The position numbers and the translations under genes are program-made. DNA of 36,674 bases, taken from contig JALVWY010000088.1 in NCBI GenBank assembly GCA_027023105.1, positions 1 through 36,674 of the forward strand. The letters run 5' to 3'. Under the pieces are notes generated by a model. It was given only the letters and a program-made list of their open reading frames with translations. It made no database searches and had not been told where the DNA came from. The DNA comes from Campylobacterales bacterium (GTDB taxonomy: Bacteria; Campylobacterota; Campylobacteria; Campylobacterales; Nautiliaceae). Of this stretch, positions 16,096 through 24,470 are shown piece after piece. The first letter of the stretch is position 1, and each line of letters begins with the position of its first letter.

Positions 16096-17137
16096 TACAT
16101 TCCTTATAATGATTTAAAATATGTTCAGCTATTCCCTTTGCCATAAGTGGAGGTACTGCATTTCCAATTTGTTTAATTATTGAGCTTTTTGGTCCATAAA
16201 AAATAAAATCATCTGGAAAAGATTGAAGTCTTGCAGCTTCTCTTGGAGTTATTGCTCTATGTAAAAATGGATGTGAATTTTTACCATTTGAAGGAGTGTC
16301 AAATCTTGTAATAATTGTAGGCGAAGGTTTATCTTTTTCAAGTCTTCCCCATGTTTGTCCAAATGTTGAAGTTATTTTTTCATCTAAATACTCTTTTCCA
16401 CATTCAGGTGGAATCTTTTTTAATCTATCAATTGCTATTTTTGAATGATTTGTAGCTTTATGGTTATAAAGTTTCTTAGAGTTTTTTCTCATCTTTTTTT
16501 GATATTCACTTTGTGGTGGAAATTTATATTTACTCTCAAATTCACCTTCACCACTTTCTAAATAAGCTAAATCACTAATAGCATCCCATACCGTTACAAT
16601 TTCACTTGAAACTTGTGGTAATTTAATTCCTGCAAGTTTTGAACCTATAAAAATCGCTCTTTTTCTTTTTTGAGGAACTCCAAAATCTAAACTATTTAAA
16701 ACTCCTACATCTACAAAATATCCTAAATTTTCAAAGGCTTTTTTTATCTCATTTTTAAAAAATCCGCCACTATCACTCAGCATTGCAACTACATTCTCTA
16801 ATACAAAGTATTTAGGCTTAAAAAATTCTACAAACTTTATATATTCTTTAAATAAAAAATTTCTTTCATCATCTAAACCTCTTCTTTTCCCTTTTAACGA
16901 AAATCCTTGACAAGGAGGACCACCAATAATTACATCAACATCCCCTATTCTAGTTTTAATATTATCTAAATCCATATTTCTAATATCACCACAAAAGGCA
17001 TAGGCATTTGGATGATTTTTTGCAAATGATTTTGAGATAAATTCATCATATTCTATACCAGCTATACATTCAAATTCAGCCATCTCAAAACCATAGCTCA
17101 TTCCTCCAACACCACTAAATAAATCTAAAACTTTGAT
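16076..17137 (-). CDS. dcm: C5-cytosine DNA methyltransferase
   Basis: Methylates C5 of cytosine in a specific site. The motifs are present in order: I DLFSGVGGMSYGF, IV GGPPCQGFSLKG with the catalytic Cys, VI FVLENV, VIII QKRKRAIFIG, a target-recognition region, IX TPREAARLQSFP and X IKQIGNAVPPLMAKGIAEHI. The first ATG at 17101 falls inside motif I and would destroy SAM binding. Upstream the frame is open only to 17158 and contains no ATG, GTG or TTG. AGGAG (17143-17147) lies 5 nt before an ATC at 17135-17137, giving IKVLDLFSGVGGM, the normal family N-terminus. I therefore annotate from ATC (353 residues); an ATG mutated to ATC is the alternative. Confidence 0.9.
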   Translation of the reverse strand: MKVLDLFSGVGGMSYGFEMAEFECIAGIEYDEFISKSFAKNHPNAYAFCGDIRNMDLDNIKTRIGDVDVIIGGPPCQGFSLKGKRRGLDDERNFLFKEYIKFVEFFKPKYFVLENVVAMLSDSGGFFKNEIKKAFENLGYFVDVGVLNSLDFGVPQKRKRAIFIGSKLAGIKLPQVSSEIVTVWDAISDLAYLESGEGEFESKYKFPPQSEYQKKMRKNSKKLYNHKATNHSKIAIDRLKKIPPECGKEYLDEKITSTFGQTWGRLEKDKPSPTIITRFDTPSNGKNSHPFLHRAITPREAARLQSFPDDFIFYGPKSSIIKQIGNAVPPLMAKGIAEHILNHYKECNESNRV

Positions 17138-17243
17138 AAGAACTCCTTTTTTAAGATTTTATTCAAATAAAAAATTATTAATAATATTTTAGCAAAAAAA
17201 ATTAGAAAATAAAAGTGTCAGAGAATATATTGAGCTAAAACAA

Positions 17244-17320
<77 letters not shown>

Positions 17321-17337
17321 ATTCTTGGCATTGCAGA

Positions 17338-17413
17338 TGGTGGTCGCTACAGGGCTCGAACCTGTGACCCTTAGCTTGTAAGGCTAATGCTCTCCCAGCT
17401 GAGCTAAGCGACC
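17338..17413 (-). tRNA. tRNA-Val (TAC)
   Basis: The reverse complement gives acceptor GGTCGCT/AGCGACC, D arm AGCTCAGCTGGGAGAGC, anticodon loop CTTACAA with anticodon TAC, T arm GGTTCGAGCC, discriminator A and encoded CCA. Confidence 0.97.
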
Positions 17414-17436
17414 TTAATTGAATTTTTATTTAATGA

Positions 17437-17512
<76 letters not shown>

Positions 17513-17515
17513 AAG

Positions 17516-17591
17516 TGGTGACCCGTGTTGGATTCGAACCAACGGCCCTCTGCTTAAAAGGCAGATGCTCTACCGACTGAGCTAACGGGTC
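17516..17591 (-). tRNA. tRNA-Lys (TTT)
   Basis: The reverse complement gives acceptor GACCCGT/ACGGGTC, anticodon loop CTTTTAA with anticodon TTT, T arm GGTTCGAATCC, discriminator A and encoded CCA. It is the promoter-proximal gene, three bases upstream of tRNA-Glu. Confidence 0.97.
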
Positions 17592-17629
17592 AACCGTTAT
17601 TCACAACTCTTTGTTGTTGTGTGGGTGAA

Positions 17630-17658
17630 ATTATAAGTAAATTTATTTTTTAAGTCAA
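17630..17658 (-). promoter_or_regulatory. Strong sigma70 promoter of the tRNA cluster
   Basis: On the minus strand TTGACT, a 17-base spacer and a perfect TATAAT. The -10 is 38 bases from the first base of tRNA-Lys. This is the best consensus promoter in the window, fitting stable RNA expression. Confidence 0.85.
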
Positions 17659-17758
17659 GAGAAAAAGCCCGGAATTTGAAAAATTTTCAAAAAAAGCGAT
17701 TTTAACAAAATTTTAATATAAACGATTTACAATAACACATCTTAAAAAAAGGTCTAAA

Positions 17759-18691
17759 ATGGAAACATTGCAAAACATTAAACAAGAGATAAAAAAAGCA
17801 ATAATAGGACACGATAAATTAATAAACTCTATGCTTATAGGTCTTATTACAAAAGGACATATTTTAATAGAAGGTGTTCCCGGAATTGCCAAAACAACCG
17901 CTGTTAAAGCTCTTGCTAAAAGCGTTGATTTAGATTTTAAAAGAATCCAATTTACTCCTGATTTACTTCCAAGTGATATTACGGGAATAGAAATTTATAA
18001 TCCTAAAACAAATGAATTTCAAATAAAAAAAGGCCCTGTTTTTACAAATTTCCTTTTAGCCGATGAAATAAACAGAGCCCCCGCAAAAGTCCAGTCAGCA
18101 CTTCTTGAAGCAATGCAAGAAAGGCAAGTAAGCATTGCTGAAGAAAATTTCCCTTTGCCTGAGCCTTTTTTGGTTTTAGCTACACAAAACCCGATAGAAC
18201 AAGAAGGCACCTATCCTTTACCGGAAGCTCAACTTGACAGATTTATGTTAAAAGTGGAAGTAGGATACAATACTTTAGAAGAAGAAGTGGAAATTATAAA
18301 ACTTCTTGATAATCCAAAAGAGATTAAAGCCGTTGCAAATAAAGAAGATATTTTAAATCTTCAAAAAAAACTTAAAAATATTCATATAGACGAAGAGCTT
18401 ATAAAATATATAGCCACAATAGTAAATGCAACCCGTTATCCGGCAAAATATATAAAACTTTTTGAATACATAGAAGTCGGAGCATCTCCAAGGGCTACAA
18501 TTTCACTTGTAAATGCCGCAAAAGCAAATGCAATGCTAAAAAACAAAGATTTCGTAGCACCGAGCGATATAATAGAACTTATTCCACTTGTGCTTAAACA
18601 CAGAATAAAACTAAATTATAAAGCTGAGGCTGATGAAATTAAAAAAGATATCATAATAAAAGAAATAATAGACACAATAGACATACCATGA
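17759..18691 (+). CDS. moxR: MoxR-family AAA+ ATPase of the Bat operon
   Basis: A 310-residue chaperone-like ATPase. It has Walker A GVPGIAKT (residues 39-46), Walker B FLLADEINRAP, sensor 1 ATQNPIEQEGTYPLPEAQLDRFM, and the lid helices with SPRATISLVNAAKA. AAGG lies 6 nt before the ATG. MoxR ATPases act with VWA-domain proteins, four-base-overlapping genes of which follow directly. It leads the seven-gene operon to 23641. Upstream, 17659-17758 is AT-rich; I see no convincing plus-strand promoter there beyond loose TA-rich boxes. Confidence 0.95.
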   Translation: METLQNIKQEIKKAIIGHDKLINSMLIGLITKGHILIEGVPGIAKTTAVKALAKSVDLDFKRIQFTPDLLPSDITGIEIYNPKTNEFQIKKGPVFTNFLLADEINRAPAKVQSALLEAMQERQVSIAEENFPLPEPFLVLATQNPIEQEGTYPLPEAQLDRFMLKVEVGYNTLEEEVEIIKLLDNPKEIKAVANKEDILNLQKKLKNIHIDEELIKYIATIVNATRYPAKYIKLFEYIEVGASPRATISLVNAAKANAMLKNKDFVAPSDIIELIPLVLKHRIKLNYKAEADEIKKDIIIKEIIDTIDIP

Positions 18692-19485
18692 AAACACTGA
18701 TTTTTAAAACCAAAAAAAGAGTTTTCGGCTCTCTTAGCGGCAGGCATCTCTCTAAATTCAAAGGTGAAGGAATTGATTTTAAAGAAATAAGAGAATACAC
18801 CTATGGAGAAGATGCCAAAAAAATAGACTGGAAAATAAGCGCTAAACTTCAAAAACCGGTTATTAAAGAATTTGAAGAGAGTAGAGAACTTAATATAATG
18901 ATTTTGTATTTAATAAGCGGAAGTATGCATTTTGGAAGCATTAGGCTAAAAAGCGAAACAGCACTTGAAACAATAGCTACTCTTGGATTTAGCGCCATAA
19001 AAGATGATGACAGAGTAAGTGTGGTGTGTTTTGATAAAAAACCGATTCATTTTAAACCTACAAAATCCATAAACACCATAAGCGGAGTAATTGAAAATAT
19101 TAGTAATATAGAACTCTTGCAAAAAGATTATGATTTTTCGTTTATAGATTATTTAAACAGATTCAAAAAATCACTTCTTTTTGTTGTGGGCGATTTTTAT
19201 AAAATTCCGCCCCTTCATAAACTAAAACACGAAACATATGCAATAATTATAAGAGATAAATTTGAAGAAGAGCCAAAATTCAAAGGTTTTGTAGAGCTTA
19301 TAAATCCAATGGATTTAAAAGAATACGAAGCCGCTTTTTCTCCATCAACAATTAAAAAATATAAAAAATTCATTCAAAATCACGACGCAGAGCTTTTTTC
19401 TTATCTTAATTCAAAAAGAATAAAAAGCACCAAAATTTATACCGATGAAGATGTATTTTATAAACTTAAAGAGATGCTAAAATGA
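18688..19485 (+). CDS. DUF58 protein of the Bat operon
   Basis: A 265-residue DUF58 protein with the family signature near the N-terminus: GEGIDFKEIREYTYGEDAKKIDWKISAK (about residues 28-55) and PVIKEFEESRELNIMIL, followed by a degenerate VWA-like fold in which the metal-site Asp is replaced (ILYLISGSMHF). It has no membrane helix. DUF58 proteins are regular partners of MoxR and Bat proteins in envelope-stress or aerotolerance operons. Its ATG overlaps the moxR stop (ATGA), and its stop overlaps the next start in the same way. Confidence 0.92.
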   Translation: MKTLIFKTKKRVFGSLSGRHLSKFKGEGIDFKEIREYTYGEDAKKIDWKISAKLQKPVIKEFEESRELNIMILYLISGSMHFGSIRLKSETALETIATLGFSAIKDDDRVSVVCFDKKPIHFKPTKSINTISGVIENISNIELLQKDYDFSFIDYLNRFKKSLLFVVGDFYKIPPLHKLKHETYAIIIRDKFEEEPKFKGFVELINPMDLKEYEAAFSPSTIKKYKKFIQNHDAELFSYLNSKRIKSTKIYTDEDVFYKLKEMLK

Positions 19486-19835
19486 ACGGATTAAAATTAA
19501 AACCGATAAAACCTGATATCCCGCTTCCTGAGCATCATTATGTTTTTTGGATATCGGGATTAATTATATTGATTTTGCTATTAATATTAATCTATTTTTT
19601 AAATAAACGAATTAAAATAAAAAAAGAAAAAAAAGCTCTTTTTTCTATTATAAACGAGCCTAAAAAATTTGCTTATGAATTTACAAAAAAAGCAAAAAAA
19701 TATAAAAACAAAAAAAACGAAAAAATTTTAGAGCAAATTTTAAAAGAACTTGAGAATTATAAATACAGACCAAAAGTTAACAATATAGACGAAAACACAA
19801 TAAACCTTATAAAACGGTATCTGGAGTTAAAATGA
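19482..19835 (+). CDS. Small single-span membrane protein (DUF4381/BatX-like)
   Basis: A 117-residue protein with a short N-terminal segment ending in IPLPEHHYVFW, one strong membrane helix (about 23-43), and a basic cytoplasmic C-terminal part rich in Lys. The placement between DUF58 and BatA and the PDIPLPE segment before the helix match the DUF4381 protein usual in these operons. It overlaps both neighbours by four bases. Assignment rests mostly on context because the sequence is short and low in complexity. Confidence 0.75.
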   Translation: MNGLKLKPIKPDIPLPEHHYVFWISGLIILILLLILIYFLNKRIKIKKEKKALFSIINEPKKFAYEFTKKAKKYKNKKNEKILEQILKELENYKYRPKVNNIDENTINLIKRYLELK

Positions 19836-20698
19836 GTTTAGAATATCCTTTGGCTTTAATTATTCCTGTTATTTTCATCATATGTTCAAAATACTGCAAA
19901 GCAAAAGTAGAAGGAATATTTTTCCCAAATACCCAGTTTTTTGCAAAAAAAGCCCCTTTTTCGTGGAGCCTGTTTTTTGCCGTTATTTTTATAAGTATCG
20001 CTTTAAGTTCGCCTGTAAAATTAAATATCTATAAAAATCAAAACAAAAAAGGTTATGATATTTTAGCCGTGCTTGATACAAGCGGGTCTATGCAGCTTGA
20101 ACATAAACTCGATAACGCAAAAGCAATACTTAATGATTTTATTCATAAAAGAAAAAACGACAGAGTGGGACTTGTGGTGTTTGGAAATATAGCCTATATT
20201 GCATCCCCTCTTACATTTGACAAAAAAAACTTCAGCGAAATTTTAAGCAGGGTCTATCCCGGAATTGCCGGAGGACAGACAGCTATTTATGACGCCCTGT
20301 TTCTTAGCACCACTCTTTTTAAACACTCACACGCTAAAAATAAAATAATTATTTTAGTAACCGATGGAATAGACAACGCTTCCACAACCCCGAAAGATTT
20401 GGTAATCAAAACACTTAAACAAAATCATATAAAAGTATATGCAATAGGTCTTGGTATGAGCGTAGATGCAAAAGCACTGGAAAACATATCAAAAAGCACA
20501 AACGGAAAATTCTTCTGGATAAACTCGGCAAATGAACTAAAAAAAGTATATAACACAATAGACAAGCTTGAAAAATCAAATATAAAAACAAAAACCGTTA
20601 TTCAAAAACACTACTTTTATGAATATCCGTTGATTATCGGACTTTTGTTTTTTATCTGGTTTTTGATTAATTACAGGAGAAGTATATGGAATTTTTAA
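19832..20698 (+). CDS. batA: BatA, VWA-domain membrane protein
   Basis: A 288-residue inner-membrane protein with helices near residues 5-20 and 43-62 and at the C-terminus (about 265-282), enclosing a VWA domain. The metal site is complete: VLDTSGSM (Asp82, Ser84, Ser86), a Thr in GGQTAIYDAL, and VTDGIDN. Bat proteins were linked to aerotolerance in Bacteroides; the molecular function is not settled. It is the metal-competent member of the BatA/BatB pair here. Its end overlaps batB by 13 bases. Confidence 0.93.
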   Translation: MSLEYPLALIIPVIFIICSKYCKAKVEGIFFPNTQFFAKKAPFSWSLFFAVIFISIALSSPVKLNIYKNQNKKGYDILAVLDTSGSMQLEHKLDNAKAILNDFIHKRKNDRVGLVVFGNIAYIASPLTFDKKNFSEILSRVYPGIAGGQTAIYDALFLSTTLFKHSHAKNKIIILVTDGIDNASTTPKDLVIKTLKQNHIKVYAIGLGMSVDAKALENISKSTNGKFFWINSANELKKVYNTIDKLEKSNIKTKTVIQKHYFYEYPLIIGLLFFIWFLINYRRSIWNF

Positions 20699-21477
20699 AT
20701 CCTTCAGCTCTTTTTTTACTGCTTGGGTGTTTGGTTATTTTTATCAAAAACAAAAACTTACCATTCAAAAAAGAGATTTTAGAAAAAATAACAAAACAAG
20801 TCTCTTTTACAAAGAAAAAAAGATTTTTTATTTATTTTTTGGCTTATGTTTTTTTGGTTTTAGCCCTTGCCAGACCTGTTATAACCCACGGCTACACAAC
20901 AGTAAAACTTCCCAAAAGCACAGTTGCTGTTATTTTAGACGCTTCAGCACCTATGAAATGTAAAGATATCTATCCAACCCGCTATGAAGGGGCAGTTGAG
21001 AAATTAAAAGTTCTTTTTTCTAAATTAAACTTACAAAATGTAAGCGTTATTATTTCAGACAATAATCCTTATCTTTTAAATCCTCCAAGCAACGACTATG
21101 CTTCAATTATTTATCTTTTAAAACATATAAACAAAAATTATCTTTTTACCTCCCCTGTTTCAAACATAAATAAAGCCATAGACACGGCAAAAAAAACACT
21201 TAAAAAACCTCTTATATTTTTGACCTTATCTTATACAAAGCCTAAAACCGGAATTTTTTATAATTTAGCTAAAAAACCTTGTATGGGATACGGAGTGGAA
21301 AACAGCGGAATTAAATTTAGTTATTCAAATGAAGATATAAACAAAATAGTATCTATTCTAAAAGAAAAAGCAAAATCAAAAACAATTAAAATTTTAGATA
21401 AAACAGAGCTTTTTTATTATTTTTTAATACTTGCCTTAATTTTAATCTTTATAGCAACATTTTGGAGAAAAAAATGA
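20686..21477 (+). CDS. batB: BatB-like VWA protein with degenerate metal site
   Basis: A 263-residue membrane protein with the BatA/B layout: helices near 5-20 and 46-64, a VWA-like domain, and a C-terminal helix (about 242-260). The expected DxSxS metal site is VILDASAPM (Asp85, Ser87, Pro89), so the second Ser is lost, and the usual TDG segment is replaced by FLTLSYTKPKTG. Metal binding is therefore doubtful. The domain is shorter than in typical BatB. Its stop overlaps the batC ATG (ATGA). Confidence 0.83.
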   Translation: MEFLNPSALFLLLGCLVIFIKNKNLPFKKEILEKITKQVSFTKKKRFFIYFLAYVFLVLALARPVITHGYTTVKLPKSTVAVILDASAPMKCKDIYPTRYEGAVEKLKVLFSKLNLQNVSVIISDNNPYLLNPPSNDYASIIYLLKHINKNYLFTSPVSNINKAIDTAKKTLKKPLIFLTLSYTKPKTGIFYNLAKKPCMGYGVENSGIKFSYSNEDINKIVSILKEKAKSKTIKILDKTELFYYFLILALILIFIATFWRKK

Positions 21478-22232
21478 AAAAAATAATTATTTTAATAGCA
21501 GCTCTTCTTTTTGCCCAAAATATCCATATACAAAAAGCAAAAGAGTATCTAAAAATCGGCTCACAAAGTGCACTTTATGACGCTGCTAATGAATATTACA
21601 AAGCAAAAGAGTATAAAAGGGCTATTAATTTATATCAACAAATCAATAAACCAAATCTAAAATTCAATGCCTTATATAATATGGCAAACGCTTATGCTTA
21701 CAGCGGTAATTTAGAAAAAGCAAAAGAATTACTTCAAAAAGCCCTGAAAATAAAAAAGGACAAAGATGCCGAATATAATTTGAAATTAATAGAAAAGCTC
21801 TTAAAAAAACATAAAAACAAATCTCAAAATAAACGCAATAAACACAATCAAAAGAAAAATAACAAAAAAACAAATAATCAATCCAAAAAACAACAAAACA
21901 ATAATAAAAATAAATCTAAAAATGAAAATGAACAGCAAAAAAACAATAAAAACAGTCATAAAAAAAATCAATCAAAAAATAAAAATCAAAAAAAATCTTC
22001 ACAACAAATCAAGCAACAAAATAATGAAAATAAAAAAACTAAAAAACTAAAAAAAGAAAGACTTAAACAAACAAATGAACTAAAACAAAATAAAAGAGCC
22101 CAAAAAGAAAGAATAAAAATCTTTAAACCAAATAAAGAGAAAAAAACATCCGATATAAGAAAGAGATATTATGAAATGAAACTGAAAAATATGAATTTCA
22201 ACACACTACTTTTACCACTAAGGAGTAATTAA
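21474..22232 (+). CDS. batC: BatC-like TPR protein with Lys/Asn/Gln-rich tail
   Basis: A 252-residue exported protein: signal peptide MKKIIILIAALLFA, then about two TPR units (residues about 15-105; YNMANAYAYSGNLEKAKELLQKALKIKKD), then about 110 residues composed almost only of Lys, Asn, Gln, Ser and Glu, and a short ordered end. GGAG lies 6 nt before ATG 21474; a TTG four codons upstream sits on the ribosome site and is rejected. The basic tail resembles the low-complexity tail of other BatC/BatE TPR proteins but is unusually long and repetitive. Its stop and the batD start share one base (TAATG). Confidence 0.83.
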   Translation: MKKIIILIAALLFAQNIHIQKAKEYLKIGSQSALYDAANEYYKAKEYKRAINLYQQINKPNLKFNALYNMANAYAYSGNLEKAKELLQKALKIKKDKDAEYNLKLIEKLLKKHKNKSQNKRNKHNQKKNNKKTNNQSKKQQNNNKNKSKNENEQQKNNKNSHKKNQSKNKNQKKSSQQIKQQNNENKKTKKLKKERLKQTNELKQNKRAQKERIKIFKPNKEKKTSDIRKRYYEMKLKNMNFNTLLLPLRSN

Positions 22233-23641
22233 TGAAAAATTTAAAATTATTATTGGCTTTTTTAACACCTCTTATTTTATTTGCTGCAAATGTGAGTGTG
22301 AGTGTTAATAAAACTCATCTAAATACAGGAGAAGAACTTATAGTAACGCTTCATGCCCAGGGACATAATGTAAAATTCCCCAATATTACACAAATTGACG
22401 GAGTAAATATAGTCGGTAATTCAAGAGCTGATAATATAAGCGTTATAAACGGAGAGATGAAAGAAAGCATTAGTCAGTCTTACATTTTATATCCACTAAA
22501 AAGCATAACAATCCCTTCTTTTGATGTAATTATAAATTCAAAAACATATCACACAAAGCCCATTAAAATTACAGTTCAAGAGCCAAAACAAACAAAAGGG
22601 GATTTTGAGCTTGATGTAAACATTTCAAAAAACACTCTTTATCTTGGTGAAAATGCAATTTTAACTATGAAATTCGTTCAGTCAAAAAATGCGGATTCTA
22701 TAAATATTCAAAAACCTGTGATTAAAAACTTTATTTTAAAAGAAATTAAAAATTATTCTATAATAAAAAACAATAATAAAATTTCCATTTTTAAATTTTT
22801 ACTTATTCCCCAAAAAAGCGGAGAATATACTGTAGGACCTTTTGTAGCAAGTATAGGTTATATTGTAAACACAACACCTCAAGGTTTTATGGGACTGAAT
22901 ATTTCAACTATGCGATATAAAAACATCTATTCAAACACACTAAAAATTAAAGTCAAAGAAATACCGGCAAGCAGCGTTTTTGGGAGCTTTAAACTAACCC
23001 TTAAATCACAAAAAACAACACTTAAAGAAAATGAACCCAATAAAATCACTATCAATTTAAGCGGATGCGGTGATTTTTATTCTGTAGGAAATTTCAAATT
23101 AAATATACCAAATGTAACAATTTATCCTTCAAAACCTGTTAGAAAATTACAAATAAAAGATAATAAAATCTGTGGAACTTTTTCACAAACTTTTACAATT
23201 CTTTCACAATACAATTACACTATTCCTTCAATAAAATTCCAAGAATTTAACGGCACATTAAAAACATTATCCACAAAACCTATCAATATAAATATATTTA
23301 CAACCCATATCAATTCTCAAAAACCTATAAAAAACGAACCTGTTATAAAAGTGGTTAAGAAATCTTTCCCTATTAGAAATATAATTATCATTGCTTTAAT
23401 TTCACTCATAACAGGAATTTTAATCGGATATCTTTTTTATATAATTTCCAATAAAAACAAAGAGTTCATACAAATAAAAAAAGCAAATGAAAAAGAGCTT
23501 TTAAATATCCTAAAAAAATATGAAGAAAATCCGAAAATCAAAGAATATATGCAAAAATTAGAAGAAAATATCTATAAAAACGCTTCAAATCCTATAAACA
23601 AAAAAGATATAATTAAAATTATAAAAAATATTAAAAATTAA
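22232..23641 (+). CDS. batD: BatD, Oxygen-tolerance-family membrane protein
   Basis: A 469-residue protein with signal peptide (MKNLKLLLAFLTPLILFAA), several Ig-like beta domains (VSVSVNKTHLNTGEELIVTL; FELDVNISKNTLYLGENAILTM; PQKSGEYTVGPF), one membrane helix near 382-402, and a cytoplasmic helical tail. This is the BatD layout, with most of the protein in the periplasm. It closes the operon. Its last 11 bases overlap the convergent deaminase gene on the other strand, with no terminator visible between them. Confidence 0.9.
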   Translation: MKNLKLLLAFLTPLILFAANVSVSVNKTHLNTGEELIVTLHAQGHNVKFPNITQIDGVNIVGNSRADNISVINGEMKESISQSYILYPLKSITIPSFDVIINSKTYHTKPIKITVQEPKQTKGDFELDVNISKNTLYLGENAILTMKFVQSKNADSINIQKPVIKNFILKEIKNYSIIKNNNKISIFKFLLIPQKSGEYTVGPFVASIGYIVNTTPQGFMGLNISTMRYKNIYSNTLKIKVKEIPASSVFGSFKLTLKSQKTTLKENEPNKITINLSGCGDFYSVGNFKLNIPNVTIYPSKPVRKLQIKDNKICGTFSQTFTILSQYNYTIPSIKFQEFNGTLKTLSTKPININIFTTHINSQKPIKNEPVIKVVKKSFPIRNIIIIALISLITGILIGYLFYIISNKNKEFIQIKKANEKELLNILKKYEENPKIKEYMQKLEENIYKNASNPINKKDIIKIIKNIKN

Positions 23642-24470
23642 TTTTTCTTTCATATCTTTTTAGCATTGTAATATTTCCTTTTAGCCCCCCTTGATGAATA
23701 TACAAAATATTTTTAAAATTATGAAAAAGAACTGTATCCCAACCTATCGGATCATAAAGCAAATCAAATTCTATTCCCCCGTTTTTTAATTCCTGCCAAA
23801 GAAAAAACAACTCTTTATAAAGTTTTCCAAAATAATATTTTTTCCTTGGATTTAAAATTGTAGGAATTTTACCGCCTCCAAGCCACTCAAACTGCTTTTT
23901 AAGATATTCACCATCTCCCACACAAGGCACTGTCAAAACTTCAACATCCAAATGCTTTGCAAGAAAATAGGCACTGGTTCCAGTTCCGCTTGGTAAAAAT
24001 ACTTTTAAACTGTTTTTTTTGCAATATTCACTTATTTCATCGGCTAAAATTTTAAATCCATATTCCGCTTCTTTAATTCTCCCGCCCTCTTCTATAATTA
24101 AATTCTCTTTATTTTTAAGACTTAAAACATAATTTCTAAGCTCTTCCCCGTTTAAACCGGTTTCAATAATTTTCATTCCGTTTTTAAGAGCTTCTAAATA
24201 ATTACCTTCTGGATTTTCCTTTAAAAAGGCTGGAATATGATTGGTAAAATAGATAAATTCTCTGTTTTTAAGTTTACTAAGAAGTGAAAGAGAATACATA
24301 GCATTGGACTGATTAGAACCAAAAGAGATTATTCTTTTTTCTTTAAAATCATTCTTTAAAAAATAATAAAATTTTCTAGCTTTATTTCCTTCAAACGGAG
24401 TTAATAAATCATCTCTTTTTATATGATAAAAGTTATTACGAAAAAAAAAGGGGGTAATTGGAGATTTTAT
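23631..24470 (-). CDS. PLP-dependent ACC deaminase / D-cysteine desulfhydrase family enzyme
   Basis: A 279-residue fold-type II PLP enzyme. From the first ATG (24299) only 222 residues would be made, without the PLP lysine. Reading upstream in the same frame gives KRDDLLTPFEGNKARKF, whose NKxRK lysine is the PLP site of this family, and ISFGSNQSNAM, the cofactor-binding loop that runs straight into that ATG. The frame is open to 24471-24473 (TAA) and has no ATG, GTG or TTG. AAGGG (24478-24482) lies 7 nt before ATA 24468-24470, which overlaps the fba stop. I start at ATA. Later motifs are LPSGTGTSAYFLA and LLYDPIGW. An A9G5 tract (plus strand) sits 16 bases into the gene. Substrate cannot be fixed by eye. 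Confidence 0.82.
   Translation of the reverse strand: MKSPITPFFFRNNFYHIKRDDLLTPFEGNKARKFYYFLKNDFKEKRIISFGSNQSNAMYSLSLLSKLKNREFIYFTNHIPAFLKENPEGNYLEALKNGMKIIETGLNGEELRNYVLSLKNKENLIIEEGGRIKEAEYGFKILADEISEYCKKNSLKVFLPSGTGTSAYFLAKHLDVEVLTVPCVGDGEYLKKQFEWLGGGKIPTILNPRKKYYFGKLYKELFFLWQELKNGGIEFDLLYDPIGWDTVLFHNFKNILYIHQGGLKGNITMLKRYERKINF

Noticed and set aside
17659-17758. Plus-strand promoter of the moxR/bat operon
   Set aside because: Several TA-rich boxes exist, such as TACAAT, but none has a supporting -35 or clear position, so no call is made.
23631-24299. Truncated deaminase pseudogene starting at ATG 24299
   Set aside because: The missing N-terminal third is present in the same frame directly upstream; only the start codon is unusual.
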